The position numbers were made by a program, and so were the translations under genes. From Conexibacter sp. (GTDB lineage Bacteria; Actinomycetota; Thermoleophilia; Solirubrobacterales; Solirubrobacteraceae), in contig JAOPZP010000024.1 in assembly GCA_025964055.1 (NCBI GenBank), positions 1 through 5,794 on the forward strand: 5,794 nucleotides of DNA. The letters are read 5' to 3'. The notes below the pieces were generated by a model. It saw nothing but the letters and a program-made list of their open reading frames with translations, did no database searches and was not told where the DNA came from. Shown in pieces: positions 1 through 5,794 of the stretch (its first letter is position 1; the number at the start of each line of letters is the position of its first letter).

Positions 1-873
1 GCCGTGCGCGCGCTCAGCGGCGGCCATCGCGCCGAGCAGGGAGCCGCCGTGCTCGCCGCCCTGCTCGCCCTGATGGCGCTGGCGGCCGCGCTGCAGCGCT
101 GGGCGACCCGCGTCGAGGCCAACGGCACCACGCGCCTGGGCCGCCTCCCGCTGCCGCCGCGCCACGACTGGGTGGCCGCCGCGCTCGTGGCCGCGATGCT
201 GGTCGTCCCGGTCGTCATCGCGGCCGGCAGCGACACGCCGAGCACCGGCGACCCCCGCTTCGGCTCGAGCACGAGCCGCCTGACCAGCGCCGACTCCCCG
301 CGCTACGAGTACTGGCGCGTCGCGATCGGCTCGTTCGCGCACCATCCGGTCGAGGGCGTCGGCGCCGGCGGCTTCGCCGTCGAGTGGCTGCGCGAGCGCA
401 AGGAGGCCCGCCCCGCCCGCGACGCGCACTCGCTGCCGATCGAGACGCTCGCCGAGCTTGGCGTCATCGGCGCCGCGTTCCTCGCCCTGCTCGCCACCGC
501 GGTCGCGGTCGCCGCCCGCCGCGTGCACCGCACCGACCCGGCCCTCGCCGCCGCCCCGGCCGCCGCGCTGGTCGCCTACGCCTTCCACGCCTCCATCGAC
601 TGGGACTGGGAGATGCCGGCGCTGTCGCTGGTCGCCGTCGCGCTGGCCGGCCTCCTCCTGGCGCGCAGCGCGCCGAGGAGCACGTCGACCGTGACCGCGC
701 CGAGCACCACGAGCCCCGGCTCGGCGACGAACCGGAACCGCGTCGAGCCGTACGTCACCGCGGCGACCAGCAGCGCCAGCGCGATCGGCACCAACAGCAC
801 CAACAACGCCGGCTCCCGGCGCCGGCGCAGCAGGACCACGCCGACGATCGCGAACGGCACGAGCAGCCAGTAG
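1..873 (+). CDS. O-antigen ligase/polymerase-like membrane protein, C-terminal part (5' end outside window)
   Basis: The frame is open from base 1, so the start lies upstream; the GTG at 4 is probably internal. Residues below count from that GTG. Hydrophobic segments lie at about 12-30, 57-74, 151-171, 181-196 and 205-220. Between the second and third is the hallmark loop of the Wzy/WaaL family (Wzy_C, PF04932): YEYW at 101-104, HPVEGVGAGGF at 114-124 and AHSLPIETLAELG at 141-153, followed by HASIDWDWEMPA at 195-206. Proteins of this family join or polymerise glycans from polyprenyl-linked donors on the outer face of the membrane; the exact substrate cannot be read from sequence. Recognisable sequence stops near residue 221 (base about 666). 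The remaining 68 residues are a Ser/Thr/Asn/Arg-rich tail that is antisense to the convergent glycosyltransferase. The tail is probably acquired read-through rather than a domain. The family call is firm; ligase versus polymerase is undecided. Confidence 0.85.
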   Translation, partial: AVRALSGGHRAEQGAAVLAALLALMALAAALQRWATRVEANGTTRLGRLPLPPRHDWVAAALVAAMLVVPVVIAAGSDTPSTGDPRFGSSTSRLTSADSPRYEYWRVAIGSFAHHPVEGVGAGGFAVEWLRERKEARPARDAHSLPIETLAELGVIGAAFLALLATAVAVAARRVHRTDPALAAAPAAALVAYAFHASIDWDWEMPALSLVAVALAGLLLARSAPRSTSTVTAPSTTSPGSATNRNRVEPYVTAATSSASAIGTNSTNNAGSRRRRSRTTPTIANGTSSQ

Positions 874-1880
874 GCCAGTAGCCCGAGGTGCTGCGCCCGC
901 GGATGGCGCCCCTCGGCCGAGGCCAGGAAGGTCCCGGTCCCCCACGGCTCGTAGACGTCGAGCACGCGCCCCAGCCGCGCGGCGACCACCACCGGCAGCC
1001 GGCCCGCGTGATCCCTGAGGTAGTCGATCCCGCGCTGCCGGTACGCCGCGGCGCGCTCGGACTCGTCGCCGGGCGGCGCCTTGCCGTAGCACTGGAACTT
1101 CCACGCGCCGATGAGGTCGCCGTAGTAGACGTCGGGGCAGTTGGCGCCGACCCAGATCTCGTTGGCGTTGGCCGAGATCGGCACGGGCTTGGCGAACGTC
1201 GACAGGTTGCGGATCGTCCAGGGCGCCAGCACGACGACGCACGCCAGGCCCGAGACGGCCAGCAGCGCGGCGCGCCGCCGCCATGGCCCGGGCGCGCGCC
1301 ACGCGATCGCGATCCCCAGCAGCGCGACCAGGCCGAGGCCCTCGCCGCGCGTCAGCGCCGCCAGCCCGCCCAGCACGCCGAGCGCGACCGCGCGCCCGAC
1401 CGCCGGCCGGCGGATCATCGCCACCGCCGCCAGCAGCGTGCCGGTCACGAACACGCCGTACGTCGTCTCGGCCATCAGCGCGCCGTCGGGCAGCCACAGC
1501 ATCGGGTACAGCGCGGCGAGCACGCCGGCGATCACGCCGACGCGCTCCGATCGCGTCACGGCGCGCGCGAGCAGCGCGATCAGGACGACGGTCACCGTGC
1601 CGACGCACGCGAAGAACAGCTTCTGGCCCTGCGTGCCGTGCAGGCCGATCAGGTTCGTGAACGCGATGACGACCGTGTGCAGCGGCGGGTACTCGGCCGT
1701 CGGCACGTCCTCGAAGGCCCGCCGGAACCCCTCGCCGTCGGCCAGGAAGCCGCCCTCGAGGTGGAACGAGAGCGCGTCGCCGGCCACGGGAAAGCCGTGG
1801 TCGAGCAGGACGTAGGCGACGCGCACGGCCAGCGCCAGCAGCGCGATGGCCGGCAGCGCCCGGCGCAGTGGGGAGCCCAT
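576..1880 (-). CDS. GT39/ArnT-like (PMT_2) multi-pass membrane glycosyltransferase
   Basis: This 434-residue protein fits the GT-C fold family that moves a sugar from a polyprenyl-phosphate donor to an extracytoplasmic acceptor. A short cytoplasmic start leads into TM1 (about 8-26). The first outer loop holds GDALSFH (34-40, candidate catalytic Asp35) and EYPPLH (63-68). Further hydrophobic segments lie near 90-106, 113-130, 141-157, 161-193 and 202-221, with GALMAE (133-138) and LTRGEG (176-181) between them. A large, probably extracytoplasmic loop (about 223-328) carries GANC (245-248) and YYGDLIGAWKFQC (252-264); Cys248 and Cys264 could form a disulfide. Three more helices end near 405, after TYGSTRFRFVAEP. 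The last ~29 residues are polar and antisense to the ligase gene, so the true family end is near base 666. ATG 1880 is chosen because a -10-like TACGCT lies just upstream and no Shine-Dalgarno is seen. The sugar and acceptor are unknown. Confidence 0.87.
   Translation of the reverse strand: MGSPLRRALPAIALLALAVRVAYVLLDHGFPVAGDALSFHLEGGFLADGEGFRRAFEDVPTAEYPPLHTVVIAFTNLIGLHGTQGQKLFFACVGTVTVVLIALLARAVTRSERVGVIAGVLAALYPMLWLPDGALMAETTYGVFVTGTLLAAVAMIRRPAVGRAVALGVLGGLAALTRGEGLGLVALLGIAIAWRAPGPWRRRAALLAVSGLACVVVLAPWTIRNLSTFAKPVPISANANEIWVGANCPDVYYGDLIGAWKFQCYGKAPPGDESERAAAYRQRGIDYLRDHAGRLPVVVAARLGRVLDVYEPWGTGTFLASAEGRHPRAQHLGLLAYWLLVPFAIVGVVLLRRRREPALLVLLVPIALALLVAAVTYGSTRFRFVAEPGLVVLGAVTVDVLLGALRARRRPASATATSDSAGISQSQSMEAWKA
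655..680. terminator. Hairpin at the junction of the convergent ligase and glycosyltransferase genes (possible bidirectional terminator)
   Basis: GGCGCGC (660-666), one base, then GCGCGCC (668-674) form a perfect inverted repeat. It is extended by CTCCT (655-659) pairing with AGGAG (676-680), leaving a single bulged G at 675, for 12 base pairs in all. It lies where the recognisable domains of both converging proteins end. Neither strand has a T-tract after it, so it is not a textbook intrinsic terminator. G+C-rich DNA also produces such repeats by chance, so its role is inferred from position. Confidence 0.35.
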
Positions 1881-1906
1881 CGCCGCAAGCGTAGACTCGA
1901 CCGCCG
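1881..1906. other. 26-base divergent intergenic region
   Basis: This is the whole space between the start codons of the divergent glycosyltransferase and acyltransferase genes. Beyond the overlapping -10 elements nothing else fits. Any -35 contact or operator would have to lie inside the two coding sequences. Confidence 0.8.
1888..1897. promoter_or_regulatory. Overlapping divergent -10 elements for the glycosyltransferase and acyltransferase genes
   Basis: The ten bases AGCGTAGACT hold TAGACT on the plus strand (1892-1897) and TACGCT on the minus strand (1893-1888). Both match TAnnnT and share the central TA. TAGACT ends 9 bases before ATG 1907, and TACGCT ends 7 bases before ATG 1880. Initiation at the usual distance would place both transcription starts within about 3 bases of the start codons, giving leaderless mRNAs. 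No Shine-Dalgarno precedes either gene. No convincing -35 box is visible; at 17 bases upstream the plus-strand hexamer (TGGGGA) matches TTGACA at only 3 of 6 positions. Confidence 0.5.
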
Positions 1907-3163
1907 ATGCACGGTCCCGAGACCCCTGGGACGGCGAACCCCGCCGCCGCTCCGGACGCGCTGCGCCCGCCGCCCGGCAACCCGCGCTTCCCCGCCGTCG
2001 ACGGCCTCCGCGCCCTGGCCGCGATCATGGTGCTGGTCGGCCACACGTCGTTCCTGTCGGGCGTCAACGGCCGCGGCCACATCGGCGCCGTGCTGTCGCG
2101 CTTCGACCTCGGCGTCGCGCTGTTCTTCATCATCTCGGGCTTCCTGCTGTACCGCCCGTTCGTCTCGGCGCGGATGGACGGCCGGGCCGCACCGGGCGTC
2201 CTGCGCTACGGCCGCCGGCGGCTGCTGCGCATCGTCCCGGCGTACTGGCTGGCGCTGACGGTGCTGGCGATCTGGCCCGGCCTCGGCGGCGACGTCTTCG
2301 GCCACGTGCCGGTCTACTACCTCTTCTTCCAGAACCTGCAGATCGGCTGGCTGCAGGGCGGGATCACGACGGCGTGGAGCCTGTGCGTCGAGATGCAGTT
2401 CTACCTCGTGCTGCCGCTCTACGCCGTGGCCGCCGCGCGGCTGCTGCGCGGCCGCGACCCGGCCCTGCAGGCCCGGGTCGACCTCGTCTTCCTGGCCGCG
2501 CTGGGCGCCGCGTCGTTCGCGCTGCGCACCTGGGCCTACGACGATCCCGGCGCGGACACGATCTCCTGGACGGTCGCCGGCTCGTTCCTCTGGTTCGCCT
2601 TCGGGATGATGATGGCCGTCGTCAGCGCGCGCTGGCACCGCGCCACGCACCGCCCCGCCGCGCTGGCGCTCATCGACCGCCGGCCGCTGCTGCCCTGGGC
2701 CGTCGCGCTCGTCCTGCTGGCCATCACGACCCGCATCGGCCTGCCGACCGCCGGGCCCCAGTTCTACTCCACCGGCGACTGGTTCTGGGAGCACCTGCTC
2801 TACGGGCTGATCGCCGTTGCGATCGCGGCGCCCGCCACGATCGCCGTCCTGTCGCCCCGCGCGCTGCCCCACCGCCTGCTGACGCTCAAGCCCGTCGCCT
2901 GGCTCGGCTTGGTGTCCTACGGCATCTTCCTCTGGCACCACCCGCTGACCGAGCAGTTCATCCGCGTCCAGGACTGGACGAGCCACGGCAGCTACTTCGT
3001 CTACACCGGCGTCGTGTTCGTCGTCGCGACCGCCTGCGCGGCGGCCAGCTACTACCTCGTCGAGCGGCCGCTGCTGCGCTTCAAGGACCCGCGCCCGAAG
3101 CCGCCGCCGGCGCCGTCAGCGCCGGCTGACCCCGACCGGGTCGAGCTGGCGCGCGCGGGCTAG
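1907..3163 (+). CDS. Acyltransferase-3 family membrane O-acyltransferase (OafA/YrhL-like)
   Basis: This 418-residue integral membrane protein shows the full signature set of acyltransferase family 3 (PF01757), which transfers acyl groups, often acetyl, onto extracytoplasmic glycans or lipids. After a Pro/Ala-rich cytoplasmic start (1-27) comes FPAVDGLRALAAI with the conserved R-x10-H pair (Arg35, His46). Next are GVALFFIISGFLLYRPF (69-85), RRLLRIVPAYW (104-114), WSLCVEMQFYLVLPL (157-171, with Glu162), SYGIFLWHHPL (337-347) and the terminal YYLVERPLLRFK (382-393). About ten to eleven hydrophobic helices are visible, and the length is normal for a single-domain member with no SGNH domain attached. 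A proline-rich tail follows 393 and its coding sequence overlaps the opposing small gene by 48 bases. ATG 1907 is supported by TAGACT 9 bases upstream. The neighbouring ligase and glycosyltransferase suggest it decorates a surface polysaccharide or glycolipid; the acceptor is inferred only. Confidence 0.93.
   Translation: MHGPETPGTANPAAAPDALRPPPGNPRFPAVDGLRALAAIMVLVGHTSFLSGVNGRGHIGAVLSRFDLGVALFFIISGFLLYRPFVSARMDGRAAPGVLRYGRRRLLRIVPAYWLALTVLAIWPGLGGDVFGHVPVYYLFFQNLQIGWLQGGITTAWSLCVEMQFYLVLPLYAVAAARLLRGRDPALQARVDLVFLAALGAASFALRTWAYDDPGADTISWTVAGSFLWFAFGMMMAVVSARWHRATHRPAALALIDRRPLLPWAVALVLLAITTRIGLPTAGPQFYSTGDWFWEHLLYGLIAVAIAAPATIAVLSPRALPHRLLTLKPVAWLGLVSYGIFLWHHPLTEQFIRVQDWTSHGSYFVYTGVVFVVATACAAASYYLVERPLLRFKDPRPKPPPAPSAPADPDRVELARAG
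3106..3126. terminator. 8-bp GC hairpin at the acyltransferase / TPR-like convergent junction
   Basis: GCCGGCGC (3106-3113) and GCGCCGGC (3119-3126) form a perfect 8-base-pair inverted repeat with a five-base loop, CGTCA (3114-3118). The loop contains the TGA stop (minus strand) of the small TPR-like gene. The repeat lies 35 bases before the acyltransferase stop. No T-tract follows on either strand, so a terminator role is possible but unproven. Confidence 0.35.
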
Positions 3164-3526
3164 GGCGCGCTGGGCGCCGGCCGCGTCGCCGGCCTTGCCG
3201 CGCACGAGCGACAGCGCCAGCCAGCTGTTGCGCGCGTCGGGCGCCCGGCGCACGGCGGTGGTGGCCAGCGTGCCCGCGGCGCCGACCTGGTTGACGCGCA
3301 GCAGCGCCACGGCGCCCTCGGCGAGCACGCCGACGTCGCGGCAGTCGGCGCTGATGCGCCGCGCGACCGCGGGCGCGTCGGTCGCCGGCGCCTTCTTCAC
3401 CACGATGGCGAACGCCGCGTCGCGCGCGCCGTTGCAGGCGTCGTGGCCCTGGTGGCGGCGCACGCCCGCGAAGACGAGCGCGGCGGCGCAGATCACCAGG
3501 ACGGCGCGGACCGCTAGCCCGCGCAC
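3116..3526 (-). CDS. Small membrane-anchored TPR-like protein of unknown function
   Basis: The 136-residue product begins MRGLAVR followed by one hydrophobic helix (about 5-21), best read as an uncleaved anchor or signal peptide, and then a soluble part probably outside the membrane. Cys31 (HDACNGARDAAFAI) and Cys62 (ADCRDVG) could pair as a disulfide. Residues about 80-130 look like one tetratricopeptide-type helical hairpin (GTLATTAVRRAPDARNSWLAL, then GDAAGAQRALARARQLDP). The start is GTG 3526, supported by GGAGG at 3538-3542. It overlaps the end of the methyltransferase gene by 13 bases, so the two are probably co-transcribed and coupled. Small anchored TPR-like proteins may serve as partners or scaffolds for envelope glycan enzymes, but nothing in this sequence fixes a function. 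The 3' end overlaps the acyltransferase by 48 bases. Confidence 0.72.
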   Translation of the reverse strand: MRGLAVRAVLVICAAALVFAGVRRHQGHDACNGARDAAFAIVVKKAPATDAPAVARRISADCRDVGVLAEGAVALLRVNQVGAAGTLATTAVRRAPDARNSWLALSLVRGKAGDAAGAQRALARARQLDPVGVSRR

Positions 3527-4278
3527 GAGCTCGGCGGCCTCCGCGCGTGGACGACGAGGCTCAGGCCGAACGGCGGCGTGCGGCGGCGCTCGAGCGCCCG
3601 GAACGGCGGCAGGAGCAACTCATAGGCCTTGAGCGAGCGGGCGTCGATGCTCGGGTTGCGCCGGTTGCGGTTGACGAGCCAGCCGGCCACGCCGAGCATG
3701 TTGAAGGAGTACAGCCGCTCGACCTCCAGCCCGGCGTCCTCGACCACCGCGCGCAGGTGCTCGCGGGTGTAGCGGCGCTCGTGGCCGAAGCGGCGGTCGA
3801 GGTTGCCGAACAGCCGCGGATGCGCGGGCACGAGCAGGCCCAGCGCGCCGCCCGGCGCTAGCGCGTCGGCCATGGCGCGCGCGGCGGCGCGCTCGTCGGC
3901 GATGTGCTCGAGCACGTTCTGGCAGAGCAGGAAGTCCACCGTGCCCGCCCAGGCCTCCAGCGCGGGCGAGCCCGGGATCAGGTCGCGCGAGACGCTGACG
4001 CGCGGGTCGGCGCCGAAGCGCTCCTGCAGCCGCGCGACGCAGGGCTCCTCGGGCTCGATCAGCAGCGCGTCGTCGACCGTCCCGGCGGCGAGCATCCGCT
4101 CGGAGAACGTCCCGATGCCGGCCCCGACCTCGACCACCCGTCCCCGCGCGAGCGGCGCGAACTGCTCGTACATCCAGTCGCCCAGGCGGCGGGCGCCGGC
4201 GAGGGTCTCGAGGTCCCACAGCTCGGACTGCGCGGCAGCCACGGCGTTGGCGTCGACGTCGGTGCTCACGGCCGTCAT
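3514..4278 (-). CDS. Class I SAM-dependent methyltransferase
   Basis: This 254-residue soluble protein has a Rossmann-type methyltransferase core. The SAM-binding glycine loop VVEVGAGIGTFS is at 48-59, the acidic residue ending strand 2 is Glu75 in LLIEPEE, strand 4 with LLCQNVLEHI is at 116-125, and LAPGGALGLLVPAHP is at 140-154. The C-terminal part (FGHERRYTREHL, then LYSFNMLGVAGWLVNRNRRN) resembles methyltransferases often found beside glycosyltransferases, which suggests a glycan, lipid or polyprenyl-linked substrate; that is inference. ATG 4278 is preferred because an upstream extension would only be antisense to map. GTG 4269 is an alternative, giving 251 residues. Neither start has a Shine-Dalgarno, and the only -10-like hexamer at leaderless distance is GAACCT (4290-4285), a weak match. 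It is the first gene of a two-gene unit with the TPR-like protein. Confidence 0.9.
   Translation of the reverse strand: MTAVSTDVDANAVAAAQSELWDLETLAGARRLGDWMYEQFAPLARGRVVEVGAGIGTFSERMLAAGTVDDALLIEPEEPCVARLQERFGADPRVSVSRDLIPGSPALEAWAGTVDFLLCQNVLEHIADERAAARAMADALAPGGALGLLVPAHPRLFGNLDRRFGHERRYTREHLRAVVEDAGLEVERLYSFNMLGVAGWLVNRNRRNPSIDARSLKAYELLLPPFRALERRRTPPFGLSLVVHARRPPSSCAG
3538..3542 (-). promoter_or_regulatory. Shine-Dalgarno GGAGG for the TPR-like gene
   Basis: GGAGG on the minus strand lies 11 bases before GTG 3526, inside the end of the methyltransferase gene. The spacing is slightly long, but the match is perfect and supports the GTG as the start. Confidence 0.6.
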
Positions 4279-4326
4279 CCAAGCAGGTTCAGGACCCGCT
4301 CCGAGCCGTGACGTAGCCTGAAGGCG
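4279..4326. other. 48-base divergent intergenic region between methyltransferase and map
   Basis: It holds the putative map -10 element near its right end and only a poor -10-like hexamer (GAACCT, minus strand) near its left end. No RNA gene or clear operator is seen. Confidence 0.75.
4314..4319 (+). promoter_or_regulatory. Putative -10 element of map
   Basis: TAGCCT matches TAnnnT and ends 7 bases before GTG 4327, which predicts a transcription start at about the start codon. With a 17-base spacer the -35 position is AGGACC (4291-4296), which keeps only the GAC core of TTGACA. GAAGG at 4320-4324 is too close to the GTG to act as a Shine-Dalgarno, so a leaderless mRNA is more likely. Confidence 0.45.
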
Positions 4327-5064
4327 GTGTCCGCCGATACTCCCGAAGACCTCGCCGGCCTGCGCGCCGCCGGGCGCGTGGTCGCCCAGACGATCCGCGA
4401 GCTGCGCCGGCTCGCCCGGCCCGGCATCACCACCGCCGAGCTCGACGCCCACGCCGCCCGCGTCTTCGCCGCCCACGGCGCCCGCTCGGGTCCGCAGCTC
4501 GACTACGACTTCCCCGGGACGATCTGCATCTCGGTCGGCGACGAGGCCGTCCACGGCATCCCCGGCCGGCGCCGGCTGCGCGACGGCGACCTCGTCAAGC
4601 TCGACGTCACCGCCGAGCTCGACGGCTTCTACGCCGACGCCTGCCGCACCGTCGCGGTCGGCAAGGCGAAGCCGAGCGCGCTGAAGCTGATCGGCGCCGC
4701 CGAGTCCGGGCTCAAGCGCGGGATGGCCGCCGCCACCGCGGGCGCGACCGTCAACGACATCGGCATCGCCGTGCAGGGCGAGGTCGAGCGACGTGGCTTC
4801 TCGGTGTGCCACGCGCTCAGCGGCCACGGCATCGGGCGCAGCATCCACGAGGAGCCGACGGTCTTCAACGTGGACGTGCCCGGCCCGTCGCCCGCGCTGA
4901 CCGAGGGCCTGGTCATCACGATCGAGCCGATCATCGCCGCCGGCGACGGCGAGGTCGTCGAGGACGGCGAGTGGATCCTGCGCACCGGCGACGGCTCGCT
5001 GTCGGCCCACGCCGAGCACACCATCGTCATCACCGACGGCGCCCCGCTGGTCCTGACTGCATGA
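4327..5064 (+). CDS. map: Type I methionine aminopeptidase
   Basis: This enzyme removes the initiator methionine from new proteins in the cytoplasm when the second residue is small, using a two-metal centre. All five expected ligands are visible: Asp93 (KLDV), Asp104 (FYADACRT), His167 (SGHGIGRSIHEEP), Glu200 (ITIEPI) and Glu230 (AHAEHTIVI). The substrate-contacting His76 (EAVHGIP) and His174 are also present. At 245 residues it is the normal length for the short bacterial type Ia form, without an N-terminal zinc-finger or SH3-binding extension. GTG 4327 gives the usual N-terminus and lies 7 bases after a TAGCCT -10 element. It is not beside secY, adk, infA or ribosomal protein genes, where actinobacterial map often lies, so it may be a second copy. 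A likely co-transcribed ABC ATPase follows after 52 bases. Confidence 0.97.
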   Translation: MSADTPEDLAGLRAAGRVVAQTIRELRRLARPGITTAELDAHAARVFAAHGARSGPQLDYDFPGTICISVGDEAVHGIPGRRRLRDGDLVKLDVTAELDGFYADACRTVAVGKAKPSALKLIGAAESGLKRGMAAATAGATVNDIGIAVQGEVERRGFSVCHALSGHGIGRSIHEEPTVFNVDVPGPSPALTEGLVITIEPIIAAGDGEVVEDGEWILRTGDGSLSAHAEHTIVITDGAPLVLTA

Positions 5065-5116
5065 GCGCGGAAGGCCTCGCCCAGGGGCTCCCTCCCCCAG
5101 CGATCGGAGTGCGGGC

Positions 5117-5120
<4 letters not shown>
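5061..5120 (+). CDS. Doubtful 19-codon ORF bridging map and the ABC ATPase gene
   Basis: ATG 5061 overlaps the map stop in ATGA (5061-5064), and the ORF ends in a TGA that overlaps the ABC start in GTGA (5117-5120). The peptide, MSAEGLAQGLPPPAIGVRA, has no recognisable motif. Four of its 19 sense codons end in A or T, more than in the flanking genes, and no Shine-Dalgarno precedes it. Most likely this is spacer that happens to be open. The alternative is a relay that lets ribosomes ending map reinitiate and reach the ABC start. Confidence 0.15.
5106..5109 (+). promoter_or_regulatory. Shine-Dalgarno GGAG for the ABC ATPase gene
   Basis: GGAG lies 7 bases before GTG 5117, ideal spacing, and decides this start. 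CTCC at 5088-5091 or 5092-5095 could pair with it and partly mask it; a 4-bp stem is only suggestive. Confidence 0.7.

Positions 5121-5794
<674 letters not shown>

Noticed and set aside
384..881. Plus-strand frame of 165 codons within the ligase gene
   Set aside because: A +1-type shadow rich in Arg/Ala/His. The ligase frame carries the Wzy_C motifs.
888..2258. Long plus-strand open frame (456 codons) through the glycosyltransferase gene
   Set aside because: It is antisense to the glycosyltransferase and then out of frame with the acyltransferase. The product is Arg/Gln/Pro-rich with no motif; such frames are expected in very GC-rich DNA.
1649..2986. Long minus-strand open frame (445 codons) antisense to the acyltransferase
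   Set aside because: Low-complexity Arg/Gln/Asp/Gly-rich product, opposite a clear AT3 gene carrying all its motifs.
3133..3143. Palindrome CGACCGGGTCG near the acyltransferase end
   Set aside because: Five-base arms around one base, with no loop able to form a stable hairpin and no repeated copy; treated as chance.
4286..4296. Imperfect palindrome GGTTCAGGACC between methyltransferase and map, considered as an operator
   Set aside because: Too short, with one mismatch, and no second copy in the window; in this composition it is expected by chance.
5084..5097. GGGG/CCCC stem between map and the ABC gene, considered as a terminator
   Set aside because: Only four base pairs and no T-tract. 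The ABC gene has a good SD but no visible promoter of its own, which fits read-through from map better.

Overview
The window is extremely G+C-rich, with nearly every codon in the real genes ending in G or C, and it is almost fully coding. Only about 126 bases (1881-1906, 4279-4326 and 5065-5116) lie outside confidently called genes. Base composition, operon-leading genes that look leaderless, and protein details (an O-antigen-ligase-like protein with an HASIDWDWEMPA segment, and a GT-C glycosyltransferase with a GANC...YYGDLIGAWKFQC loop) suggest a high-GC Actinomycetota. The Thermoleophilia/Solirubrobacterales are my best guess. That assignment is inference from family resemblance, not proof.

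Layout: (1) 1-873, plus strand, the C-terminal part of an O-antigen ligase/polymerase-like membrane protein that begins upstream of the window. (2) 576-1880, minus, a GT39/ArnT-like multi-pass glycosyltransferase converging on the ligase with a 298-base tail-to-tail overlap. (3) 1907-3163, plus, an acyltransferase-3 family membrane O-acyltransferase, divergent from the glycosyltransferase across only 26 bases. (4) 3116-3526, minus, a small membrane-anchored, TPR-like protein of unknown function whose 3' end overlaps the acyltransferase. (5) 3514-4278, minus, a class I SAM methyltransferase, upstream of and overlapping gene 4. (6) 4327-5064, plus, type I methionine aminopeptidase (map), divergent from the methyltransferase. 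(7) 5117-5794, plus, the N-terminal part of an ABC-2-type transporter ATPase that runs off the window.

The left two thirds (ligase, lipid-linked-sugar glycosyltransferase, O-acyltransferase, methyltransferase) look like an envelope-glycan assembly and decoration neighbourhood. Strand changes after almost every gene show that it is several small transcription units rather than one operon. The right third (map plus ABC ATPase) looks like a separate unit with a housekeeping enzyme at its head.

I found no phage, transposon, CRISPR or RNA gene, and no convincing undescribed multi-gene system. The most interesting features are architectural. The ligase and glycosyltransferase overlap in wobble-matched antisense phase, with a strong hairpin where both protein families appear to end. 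The glycosyltransferase and acyltransferase start from overlapping back-to-back -10 elements. A 19-codon ORF sits between map and the ABC gene and overlaps the stop of one and the start of the other.
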